From NCBI GenBank assembly GCA_029862205.1, contig JAOTXT010000029.1, forward strand, positions 1 through 47,423: a stretch of DNA of 47,423 bases, given 5' to 3'. Both the position numbers and the translations under genes were made by a program. This DNA comes from Paracoccaceae bacterium. Lineage in GTDB: Bacteria; Pseudomonadota; Alphaproteobacteria; Rhodobacterales; Rhodobacteraceae. Of the stretch, positions 40,443 through 47,423 are shown piece by piece. Each line of letters starts with the position of its first letter. Within the stretch, counting starts at the first letter, position 1. Below the pieces are notes generated by a model that did no database searches, was not told where the DNA came from, and was given only the letters and a program-made list of their open reading frames with translations.

Positions 40443-42016
40443 GCGATATTACCGTCACCGCCGCCTCTGACATCGAGGTTGACCGCGAAGCGCTGGATGC
40501 CTCGATTAACGAATTCGCCGAGAAGAACGGCGACTACTATTCGGAGGCCTTCCACAAGATCCATGAATCCACCAGCATGCTGCCCCAGACGTTCAATGTC
40601 GCGGCGGCGTTGCTTGGTCCGATCTGGGCAGCGATGCGCGGCGTTTGGGGCATGTTCTGGGCGTTCCTGATCCTCGAAATGATCGCCTGGGTGCAGATCG
40701 GCCGTGGGGCCTGGGGTAATCCGGGCGCGAGCTTCACCGAGCGCGCGGAGGGGCAGGAGCAGCGGGCGCAGGGCTTTCTCGAGAAAGCGGAGACCGCGAG
40801 ACAGGCCGGCGAGGACCCGGCCAGGTTCGAGAAGCTGGCCGACAATATGACCCGCGCGGCGGAAAAGAGCCGGGCAACTGCCGAGGCCGCCGGTGCCGAG
40901 GCTTTCTCGATCATGCTGATGGGACTTGGCCTTCTAATCGTCTTCAAGCTGATCCAGGGCCTCTACGCCAATGGAGCCTACGAGAAGCAATATTCGCGCT
41001 GGCGCATCGACCCCGCACGCACAGAATCCGGCGTCAAGCAGCGCAACATGGTGTTGGGCATTGTACTAGTTCTGCTTATCGCGCCGTTGACAATTTACAA
41101 GTTCACGGTCGCGAGTCCGTTCGAAATCCTGAATGCCTTCCCAGAGAAGGCGGTCAGCAGCGCATTCCTCAGCGACCCGAACGAGACACTCTACACGACG
41201 CTGTCGAAGTGGATGGAGACGCGGATCGACAATGCCGCCGTTGCCGGGGCAGGGGCTTTCGACAGTATTGTCTTCGGCGTCCGCTCGGTGCTGGACGCCT
41301 TGACCGTCGCTTTGATCGGCACGCCATGGCCGGTCGTGATCGCGGTGATTTGCGTCGTCGCGTGGCGCGCCGCCGGTCCCCGGGTCGCGATCTTTACCGC
41401 CGCCGCGCTCGCCTATATCGCGCTGCTGGGTTACTGGGAGGTCAGTATGGAGACCGTGGCGCTTGTCGGCGCGGCGGTGATCCTGTGCGTCGTGATGGGC
41501 ATCCCGCTGGGCATCTGGTTCGGCAAGTCCGAGCGTGCCTACCGGATCGCCGAGCCGGTGCTCGACTTGATGCAGACCCTGCCGGCTTTCGTCTATCTGA
41601 TCCCGATCATCGCCTTTTTCGGCACGGGTAATCCGCCTGGCATCCTGGCGACCATCATTTTTGGCATGCCGCCGGTGATCCGCCTGACGGCGCTGGGGAT
41701 GAAAGGGGTTCCTGAATCGATCAAGGAGGCCGCCGTTGCCTTCGGCGCCTCGCGCTGGCAGCTCTTGCGCGATGTCGAGATCCCGCTGGCGCTCCCTTCG
41801 ATCATGACCGGGGTGAACCAGACGATCCTGATGTGCCTGTCGATGGTGGTGATCATTTCGCTGATCGGCGGCGGGGGCCTGGGCAAGGAAATCCTGGAAG
41901 CCCTGCAATACGCCGCCAAGGGACCTGGCCTGCTGGGTGGCTTTGCGATCCTCTTCTGCGCCATGATCATGGACCGGGTCGCCCAAGGCGCCTTCCGGCG
42001 CGAGGACCAGAAATAG
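40439..42016 (+). CDS. Glycine betaine/TMAO-type ABC transporter permease with an extra N-terminal membrane domain
   Basis: 525 residues. The C-terminal half is a normal ProW/OpuAB permease: ETVALVGAAVILCVVMGIPL, PVLDLMQTLPAFVYLIPIIA and the EAA loop ESIKEAAVAFGASRWQLLRD. The first roughly 220 residues are additional. YYSEAFHKIHESTSMLPQTF and FNVAAALLGPIWAAMRGVWG look like a DUF2628-type membrane domain. A charged coiled-coil-like stretch follows (ERAEGQEQRAQGFLEKAETA) and a third span. I recall long N-terminal parts in roseobacter TmoW-like permeases, but their role is not known to me. Inner membrane. The start overlaps the ATPase stop by 4 bp. Confidence 0.88.
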   Translation: MSDITVTAASDIEVDREALDASINEFAEKNGDYYSEAFHKIHESTSMLPQTFNVAAALLGPIWAAMRGVWGMFWAFLILEMIAWVQIGRGAWGNPGASFTERAEGQEQRAQGFLEKAETARQAGEDPARFEKLADNMTRAAEKSRATAEAAGAEAFSIMLMGLGLLIVFKLIQGLYANGAYEKQYSRWRIDPARTESGVKQRNMVLGIVLVLLIAPLTIYKFTVASPFEILNAFPEKAVSSAFLSDPNETLYTTLSKWMETRIDNAAVAGAGAFDSIVFGVRSVLDALTVALIGTPWPVVIAVICVVAWRAAGPRVAIFTAAALAYIALLGYWEVSMETVALVGAAVILCVVMGIPLGIWFGKSERAYRIAEPVLDLMQTLPAFVYLIPIIAFFGTGNPPGILATIIFGMPPVIRLTALGMKGVPESIKEAAVAFGASRWQLLRDVEIPLALPSIMTGVNQTILMCLSMVVIISLIGGGGLGKEILEALQYAAKGPGLLGGFAILFCAMIMDRVAQGAFRREDQK

Positions 42017-42030
42017 GCAGATAGCGCGCG

Positions 42031-42054
42031 CGGCCCGCAATCCTTTGCGGGTCG
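42031..42054 (+). terminator. Hairpin after the amine-importer operon, weak terminator
   Basis: Arms CCCGCAA (42034-42040) and TTGCGGG (42045-42051), extended by three further pairs including one G-T, with loop TCCT. It lies 15 bp after the permease stop. No long T-run follows, so termination may be partial or factor-dependent. Confidence 0.45.
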
Positions 42055-42073
42055 CTTAACGCTCGCCGGGCGT

Positions 42074-42088
42074 CGCCACGCCGTGGCG
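42074..42088. promoter_or_regulatory. Short palindrome upstream of the glutamate dehydrogenase gene
   Basis: CGCCACG (42074-42080) and CGTGGCG (42082-42088) flank a single C, about 120 bp upstream of the dehydrogenase start. It could be a regulator site or chance in GC-rich DNA. A/T-rich sequence at about 42091-42116 (AATGATTCGAATTAG) follows and may hold the promoter. Confidence 0.25.
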
Positions 42089-42208
42089 TCGAAAAGAATG
42101 ATTCGAATTAGATTTGACCCGAGCGCGCTTCTCTCAGAAGCTTTCGCACGAGCGGGTCGCCCGGCCCGCCTGACGGGGCGCCCCATTTGAATCGCGCGGG
42201 AGGGAATT

Positions 42209-45200
42209 ATGCGCCAGGCCGAACAGGACCGTCTCACCGAAAAGCTCGCCCAGGTCCGCAAGATCGCCGCCGCTCGGCTGGCCAAGGCCGAGAACGAGGC
42301 CTTCGACGTCGCCCTGGACCGGTTCTTCGCCAATGTCTCGCCCGACCAAGTGGTCGAGACCGTGGCCGAGGAGCTATATGGCGCCGCGCTTGCGCTGTGG
42401 AAGTTCAGTGCCACCCGCAAGCCCGGCACCGCGAAGCTCAGGCTCTACAACCCGCGCATGACCGAGCATGGGTGGGAATCGCAACACTCGGTGCTCGAGG
42501 TCGTCAACGACGATATGCCCTTCCTGGTCGACTCGATGACTTCGTGCCTGACAGATCGCGGGATTGGCATCCACACCCTGCTGCATCCGGTCATCACTGT
42601 GAAACGCGACGCCAAGGGCGCACGTAAGGGATTGGTCGAATCGGGCGACAAGTCCGGCGTTAGCGAGTCCGTGATCCAGGCCCAGGTCGACCAGATCGGC
42701 GACGAACAGACGCTGGCCCAGATCGAGAACGAGATGCGCCAGGTGCTCGCTGATGTGCGGGTCGCGGTCGAGGACTGGAAGGCGATGATGCAGCGCCTGA
42801 CCCAGGCGACCGAGGCGCTGAAGGCCCAAGCCCCGAAGAGGCTCGCCGCCGAGACTGGGGAGGTCTGCGAATTCCTCGACTGGCTGGCCCAGAACCACTT
42901 CACCTTTCTCGGCTGCCGCGAATACAAGATGAGCCCGCGCTCGAAGCAGGGGGCCAGCGTCGTCCGGGGCAGCGGGCTGGGCCTGATGCGCGACCCGGAC
43001 TACACGGTGCTGCGCGATGTCGACGGCAATTTCGCCGATTGGTCGCCCGAGATGGACGCTTTCCTGGCCGAGGGCTCGCCGCTGCTGATCCTCAAGGCAA
43101 ACCGGCGTTCCACTGTCCACAGGACCGTCCATTTCGACCTGATCGGGGTCAAATGCTACGACAAGAAGGGCGCGGTCACGGGCGAGCATGTCTTCATCGG
43201 CCATTTCACGGCAGCCGCCTATAACCGCAGCCCGCGGAGCATCCCGCTTTTGCGCCAGAAGGTGACGCGGGTAATCGAGCGCGCCGGGTTTGCACCCAAT
43301 AGCCATGACGGCAAGGCGTTGACCAACGTGCTCGAGACCTATCCGCGCGATGAGTTGTTCCAAGCCTCCGACGATCAGCTCTACCGCAACGCCACTGGCG
43401 TTCTGCATTTGGCGACCCGGCCGCGCACGCGCCTTTTCGTGCGTCCGGACCGGTTCAACCGGTTCCTGTCATGCCTCGTCTATGCCCCGCGCGAGCGCTA
43501 CAACACCGAGCTTCGGGTCAAGCTGGGTGATATCTTGTCCGACGCCTTCGGCGGCCGGGTCGCCACCTGGACCACCTCGTTCGCCGACGATGCCCTGGCG
43601 CGCACGCATTTCGTCATTGCGACGCTTAGCGGCGGAATTCCGGATTTCGACGTGGCTGAGGTTGAGAACCGCATCACCGACGCGGTGCGCGACTGGTCCG
43701 ACGTCCTGCAGGAAGCGCTGATCGAGCGCTTGGGCGAGCACGAGGGCAACCGGCTGCACGCCCACTACCACCGTGGTTTCGCGCCGGCCTATCGGGGTGC
43801 CTTCAACGCCGTCACCGCGATCGACGACATCGAGAAGATGGAGGAGCTGACGGACGAAGGCCCGATGGGGCTCAAGTTCTACCGCCGCCTCGAGGACCCG
43901 GACAACTCGATCAGGTTCAAGCTCTTCCGGCTCGGCACGCCTGTGCCACTCTCCGACTGCCTGCCGGTTCTGGAGAATATGGGTTTCCGCATCCTCGAGG
44001 AGCACCCCTTCGAGATCATGCGCAACGAATCCGACGCGATCTGGCTGCACGACTTTTACATGGAATCCGAAAACGGCTCGGATATCGAGCTGACGGACGT
44101 GCGCGAGAAATTGGAGGACGCTTTCGCCTCGGTCTGGTCCGGCGCGGCCGATGATGATCCGTTGAACCGGCTGGTGCTGGTGGCTGGCCTCAGCGCCCGC
44201 GAGACCGTGCTGCTGCGCGCCTATAGCCGGTTCCTGCGCCAAGCGCGGATTCCTTATTCGGTCGAATACATGGAGGACGCGCTGGCGGACAATCCGGGAA
44301 TCGCCCGGTCGCTGGTCGCGCTCTTCCACTCGCTCTTTGACCCCGCGAGCGGCGAGAGCGACAAGGCGCGCGCCAACGCTGCCGGAAAGGTCGCCACTCA
44401 AATCGAGGAGGCGCTCGAGGCCGTCGCCAGCCTGGACGTGGACCGCATCCTGCGCCGCTTCCGCAATGCGATCCAGGCAACGTTGAGAACCAATTACTAT
44501 CAGCCCGCCGCCGACGGATCGCAGAAGCCTTATGTGTCGTTCAAGTTCAAATGCGACGAGCTCGACGACCTGCCTTTGCCCCGGCCATGGCGCGAGATCT
44601 TCGTCTATTCGACCTGGATTGAGGGGGTGCATCTGCGCGGCGGACCCGTGGCGCGCGGGGGTCTGCGCTGGTCGGACCGCAAGGAGGACTATCGCACCGA
44701 GGTGCTGGGCCTGGTGAAAGCCCAGCAGGTCAAGAACGCGGTCATCGTGCCGGTGGGCTCGAAAGGCGGGTTCCTGCCGAAGCAGCTGCCCGTGGGCGGC
44801 ACCCGCGAGGAGGTACAGGCCGAGGGCATCCGTGCCTACAAGACGTTTCTATCGGGGCTTCTCGACATCACCGACAATCTGGACGGTGCCAAGGTGATCC
44901 CGCCCGACGCGGTCGTCCGACGAGATGCGGACGATCCTTATCTGGTCGTGGCCGCCGACAAGGGAACCGCGACATTCTCGGACATCGCCAATGGGGTCGC
45001 CGCCGACTACGGCTTCTGGCTCGACGATGCCTTCGCTTCGGGGGGCTCGAACGGCTATGACCACAAGGGGATGGGCATCACCGCCAAGGGTGGCTGGGAA
45101 GCGGTCAAGCGCCACTTCCGCGAGCTTGGCCACGACACTCAGACCGAGCCCTTCACTGCGATCGGTTGCGGCGACATGTCGGGTGACGTGTTCGGCAACG

Positions 45201-47044
45201 GGATGCTGCTTTCGGATCAGATCAAGCTGATCGCCGCTTTCGACCATCGGGACATTTTCATCGATCCCAGCCCGGACACGAAGAAGACATTCGCCGAGCG
45301 CCAACGCTTGTTCGATTTGCCGCGCTCGAGTTGGCAGGACTACGAGAAGAAGCTGATTTCCAAGGGTGGCGGGGTCTTCCCGCGCTCGGCCAAGTCGGTG
45401 AAGCTGACGCCCGAGATTCAGGAGATGACCGGGCTGAAAGCCGATCAGGTGACGCCGGCCGAACTGATCCATGCCCTGCTGAAGACCAAATCGGACTTGT
45501 TGTGGTTTGGCGGCATCGGCACGTATATCAAGTCGTCGGACGAGACCCATGCCCAGGCGGACGACCGGGCCAACGACAATATCCGGGTCGATGCGCCCCA
45601 GGTCGGTGCCCGTGTGCTCGGCGAAGGCGCCAATTTGGGCGTCACTCAGTTGGGCCGGATCGAGCTCTCCGCGCGCGGGGTCAAGATCAACACCGACGCG
45701 GTCGACAACTCGGCCGGCGTCGATTGCTCGGACCACGAGGTCAACATCAAGATCGCGCTGGGCGCCGTGGTCGGCGCGGGCGACATGACCCAGAAGCAGC
45801 GCAACAACCTGCTGGCCAAGATGACAGACGAGGTCAGCGACCTGGTGCTCAAGACCAACTACCACCAAACGCTGGCGATCTCGCTCGCCGAGGCGCGCGC
45901 GCGCGGAATGCTGGAAGAACATGCCCGCCTCATGCGCGCGCTCGAGGCCGAAGACCGGCTAGACCGTGCGGTGGAACAGCTGCCCTCGGAGGAGGAGATC
46001 GCCGAGCGTGGTGAACTGGGGCGCGGCTTGACCCGGCCCGAGATCGCGGTGCTGGTCGCCTACGCGAAGATCACGATTTTCCAGGAGCTCGACGAATCCG
46101 CGGTGCCGGATGATGCCTATATGGAGCACCTGCTGATCGACTACATGCCGACGCCGCTGCGCGAGAAATACAAGGCGGTGCTGAAAAAGCACCGGCTGCG
46201 CCGCGAAATCATCGCGACCGTTGCCGCCAACGCCTTTGTAAACGAGGTGGGCCCCTCGCTTTACAACCGGCTGCGCGAGGAGACGGGTGCCTCGATCCCC
46301 GAGACCGTGCGCGCCTTCTTGATCGCGCGTGAGGTCTTCGGTCTGCCGGAGATCGGGGGCGAGATCAACGCGCTCGATAACAAGGTGCCGGCGGATTGCC
46401 AGATCGACATGCATCTGGCGCTGTCGGACATGGCCGCGGCGCAAAGCTTGCGCCTGCTGCAGGGCGGGGGAGAGCTGCCGATCGGCGACGCGATCAGCCT
46501 CTATCGCCCTGGCGTTCAAATGATTGCCGACAGGGCCGGGGACGCGATTACCGCCTTTTCGAAAAAGCGGCTTGGCCAACGCGCCCTGGAATTGACGAAA
46601 AAGGGCGCGCCCAAGGCGCTGGCGGAGAAGGTGGCGGGACTCGAACTGCTGGGCGGCACATTCGATGTGATCGATGTTGCCAGCCGGATGGACCGCGATG
46701 TTGCCGATGTGGCGGCGAACTACTTCGCCGCGGGCGCCCGGTTCGGGCTCGATTGGCTGCGCTCGGCTGCGCGCCAGATCGCGCCCGCGGACCATTGGGA
46801 GCGGATCGCTCTTGGCCGCCTCATGAGCGATATCCGTGCCCAGCAATCGGGCATTGGCGCCGCGGCACTGGCGATCAAGGGAGCCAAGCCCGGTGCCAAG
46901 AGCATCGAGAAATGGTGCGCCGAGAATGCGGAGCTGGCAGATCGCGCAGACCGGCTTATCGGCGAATTGCGCCAGGGCGGCACGCTTAGCGTCTCGAAGC
47001 TGGCCGTGGCCTCGTCGCAGCTCAGGTCGCTGGTCGGGGGGTAG
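42209..47044 (+). CDS. gdhB: NAD-specific glutamate dehydrogenase, large (GDH-180 type)
   Basis: 1611 residues, as expected for the GDH180 class. The N-terminal half holds regulatory ACT-like regions (HSVLEVVNDDMPFLVDSM near 90-107). The catalytic core includes RGGPVARGGLRWSDRKEDYR and VPVGSKGGFLPKQLP with the active Lys. SGDVFGNGMLLSDQIKLIAA and the nucleotide-binding region LGEGANLGVTQLGR follow. It converts glutamate to 2-oxoglutarate and ammonia with NAD, mainly for glutamate catabolism. The reading frame is unbroken. The ATG at 42209 follows GGGAGG with 6-nt spacing. Its TAG stop (47042-47044) lies inside the BIME-like palindrome. The upstream amine importer could feed nitrogen into the same pool, but that link is inference. 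Confidence 0.95.
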   Translation: MRQAEQDRLTEKLAQVRKIAAARLAKAENEAFDVALDRFFANVSPDQVVETVAEELYGAALALWKFSATRKPGTAKLRLYNPRMTEHGWESQHSVLEVVNDDMPFLVDSMTSCLTDRGIGIHTLLHPVITVKRDAKGARKGLVESGDKSGVSESVIQAQVDQIGDEQTLAQIENEMRQVLADVRVAVEDWKAMMQRLTQATEALKAQAPKRLAAETGEVCEFLDWLAQNHFTFLGCREYKMSPRSKQGASVVRGSGLGLMRDPDYTVLRDVDGNFADWSPEMDAFLAEGSPLLILKANRRSTVHRTVHFDLIGVKCYDKKGAVTGEHVFIGHFTAAAYNRSPRSIPLLRQKVTRVIERAGFAPNSHDGKALTNVLETYPRDELFQASDDQLYRNATGVLHLATRPRTRLFVRPDRFNRFLSCLVYAPRERYNTELRVKLGDILSDAFGGRVATWTTSFADDALARTHFVIATLSGGIPDFDVAEVENRITDAVRDWSDVLQEALIERLGEHEGNRLHAHYHRGFAPAYRGAFNAVTAIDDIEKMEELTDEGPMGLKFYRRLEDPDNSIRFKLFRLGTPVPLSDCLPVLENMGFRILEEHPFEIMRNESDAIWLHDFYMESENGSDIELTDVREKLEDAFASVWSGAADDDPLNRLVLVAGLSARETVLLRAYSRFLRQARIPYSVEYMEDALADNPGIARSLVALFHSLFDPASGESDKARANAAGKVATQIEEALEAVASLDVDRILRRFRNAIQATLRTNYYQPAADGSQKPYVSFKFKCDELDDLPLPRPWREIFVYSTWIEGVHLRGGPVARGGLRWSDRKEDYRTEVLGLVKAQQVKNAVIVPVGSKGGFLPKQLPVGGTREEVQAEGIRAYKTFLSGLLDITDNLDGAKVIPPDAVVRRDADDPYLVVAADKGTATFSDIANGVAADYGFWLDDAFASGGSNGYDHKGMGITAKGGWEAVKRHFRELGHDTQTEPFTAIGCGDMSGDVFGNGMLLSDQIKLIAAFDHRDIFIDPSPDTKKTFAERQRLFDLPRSSWQDYEKKLISKGGGVFPRSAKSVKLTPEIQEMTGLKADQVTPAELIHALLKTKSDLLWFGGIGTYIKSSDETHAQADDRANDNIRVDAPQVGARVLGEGANLGVTQLGRIELSARGVKINTDAVDNSAGVDCSDHEVNIKIALGAVVGAGDMTQKQRNNLLAKMTDEVSDLVLKTNYHQTLAISLAEARARGMLEEHARLMRALEAEDRLDRAVEQLPSEEEIAERGELGRGLTRPEIAVLVAYAKITIFQELDESAVPDDAYMEHLLIDYMPTPLREKYKAVLKKHRLRREIIATVAANAFVNEVGPSLYNRLREETGASIPETVRAFLIAREVFGLPEIGGEINALDNKVPADCQIDMHLALSDMAAAQSLRLLQGGGELPIGDAISLYRPGVQMIADRAGDAITAFSKKRLGQRALELTKKGAPKALAEKVAGLELLGGTFDVIDVASRMDRDVADVAANYFAAGARFGLDWLRSAARQIAPADHWERIALGRLMSDIRAQQSGIGAAALAIKGAKPGAKSIEKWCAENAELADRADRLIGELRQGGTLSVSKLAVASSQLRSLVGG

Positions 47045-47104
47045 GGTGGGTTTTCAACCCACCATCTGACGCAATCACGCGGGTGAGGCGAAACCCCACC
47101 CTAC
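47041..47104. repeat. BIME-like pair of inverted GTAG-type REPs
   Basis: The left REP is GTAG followed by a perfect hairpin GGTGGGTT (47045-47052), loop TTC, AACCCACC (47056-47063). The right REP (47082-47104) is an inverted copy that reads, on the minus strand, GTAGGGTGGGGTTTCG and ends CTCACC. The outer ten bases GTAGGGTGGG and CCCACCCTAC are exact inverted repeats. TAG in each outer end is the stop codon of the flanking gene. GTAG-hairpin units are typical of REPs handled by RAYT transposases. Confidence 0.7.
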
Positions 47105-47423
47105 CGCTTGAACAGATCCTTGCGGAGCGGGCTCAACGCCTTTGGGTCGATTTTCACGTGGATGACCGCCGGGGCCTTGGCGGCGACGGCGTCAGTCAGG
47201 GCCGGGCAAAGTGCGTCCGGTTCGCTGACCGCATATCCTGCGGCTCCGCACAACTCGGCGAACCGGTCGAGCGGCGGCGTATCGATCTCGGCCCCCAGCA
47301 GCCGCCCACCGAAAAAGGACTGCTGATAGGCTTTCTCCGCTCCCCAGGCGCCGTTATCCAGCACCACGGCCACCACCGGCAGGCCGTAGCGCACGGCGGT
47401 GGTAACCTCGGCCATCGTATAGC
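47101..47423 (-). CDS. Thiamine diphosphate-dependent enzyme, C-terminal part (cut by window edge)
   Basis: The frame is open to the right edge, so only about the last 107 residues are present; the internal Met at 47415 is not a start. The segment TTAVRYGLPVVAVVLDNGAWGAEKAY is the end of the TPP-binding domain (TPP_enzyme_C), with DNGAWG near the metal-binding N-x-x-W-G pattern. The stretch after it resembles sulfoacetaldehyde acetyltransferase (Xsc) or an acetolactate-synthase-like enzyme; AWGAEKAYQQSFF is closer to the Xsc style. It ends with its TAG stop at 47101-47103 inside the BIME. The specific reaction cannot be fixed without the N-terminal part. Confidence 0.7.
   Translation of the reverse strand, partial: YTMAEVTTAVRYGLPVVAVVLDNGAWGAEKAYQQSFFGGRLLGAEIDTPPLDRFAELCGAAGYAVSEPDALCPALTDAVAAKAPAVIHVKIDPKALSPLRKDLFKR

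Overview
The window is about 47 kb of high-GC DNA packed with short-spaced genes. Several gene families point to an alphaproteobacterium of the Rhodobacteraceae/Roseobacter type: DUF2842, a TIGR02186-type protein beside TauE, a very large NAD-glutamate dehydrogenase, a TmoX/OpuA-type amine transporter and alphaproteobacterial-style extragenic palindromes. No rRNA, tRNA, CRISPR array, phage or insertion sequence was recognised. The window cuts a dipeptide-type ABC permease on the left and a thiamine-diphosphate enzyme on the right.

Left third (1-16.3 kb). The end of a dipeptide/oligopeptide ABC importer comes first. Next is a divergent pair: a histidine-kinase-like protein that lacks its phosphoacceptor His, and a single-domain response regulator. 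Then a coupled phytanoyl-type dioxygenase and an HD-domain protein with a PhnZ-like di-iron ligand set. A minus-strand operon follows, with four glycosyltransferases, a histidine phosphatase and a methyltransferase, joined by 4-bp overlaps; an ABM-domain monooxygenase lies downstream. Divergent from it are an MscS-type channel and a TPR membrane protein, then a TauE-like exporter with its TIGR02186 partner. A 409-bp gap holds several hairpins and ends in an intrinsic-terminator-like structure, which may be an unannotated RNA.

Middle (16.3-29.3 kb). A minus-strand operon encodes a BMP-type nucleobase/nucleoside ABC importer and a cytosine-deaminase-like amidohydrolase. It is headed by a near-perfect RutR-like operator, so it is probably a pyrimidine-salvage unit. 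A dual-CDGSH iron-sulfur protein diverges from it. Next comes an unusual fusion of a TIM barrel to a methylglyoxal-synthase-like domain, divergent from purA. DUF2842, two alpha/beta hydrolases, a DUF4864 protein and YjbQ follow; YjbQ apparently starts with CTG.

Right part (29.3-47.4 kb). A visibly A/T-richer island carries a surface lipoprotein with a TbpB-like domain and a Slam-type outer-membrane translocator, which together form a type XI secretion pair. Next is an ABC exporter-like protein whose nucleotide-binding domain has lost every catalytic motif and contains a roughly 320-residue insertion; it is translationally coupled to a cyclic-nucleotide-binding protein. Then a CaiB CoA-transferase, a Nu-type glutathione S-transferase, a DegT aminotransferase and a TmoX/OpuA-like amine importer, and finally the 1611-residue glutamate dehydrogenase. 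The dehydrogenase and the convergent partial gene both take their stop codons from one 64-bp GTAG-type BIME.

The strongest candidates for undescribed biology are the TIM barrel-methylglyoxal synthase fusion, the Slam/TbpB-like pair, the pseudo-ABC/cNMP module, the PhyH-HD oxygenase pair and the structured RNA candidate at about 16.0-16.3 kb. All family assignments come from reading motifs; no database search was run.
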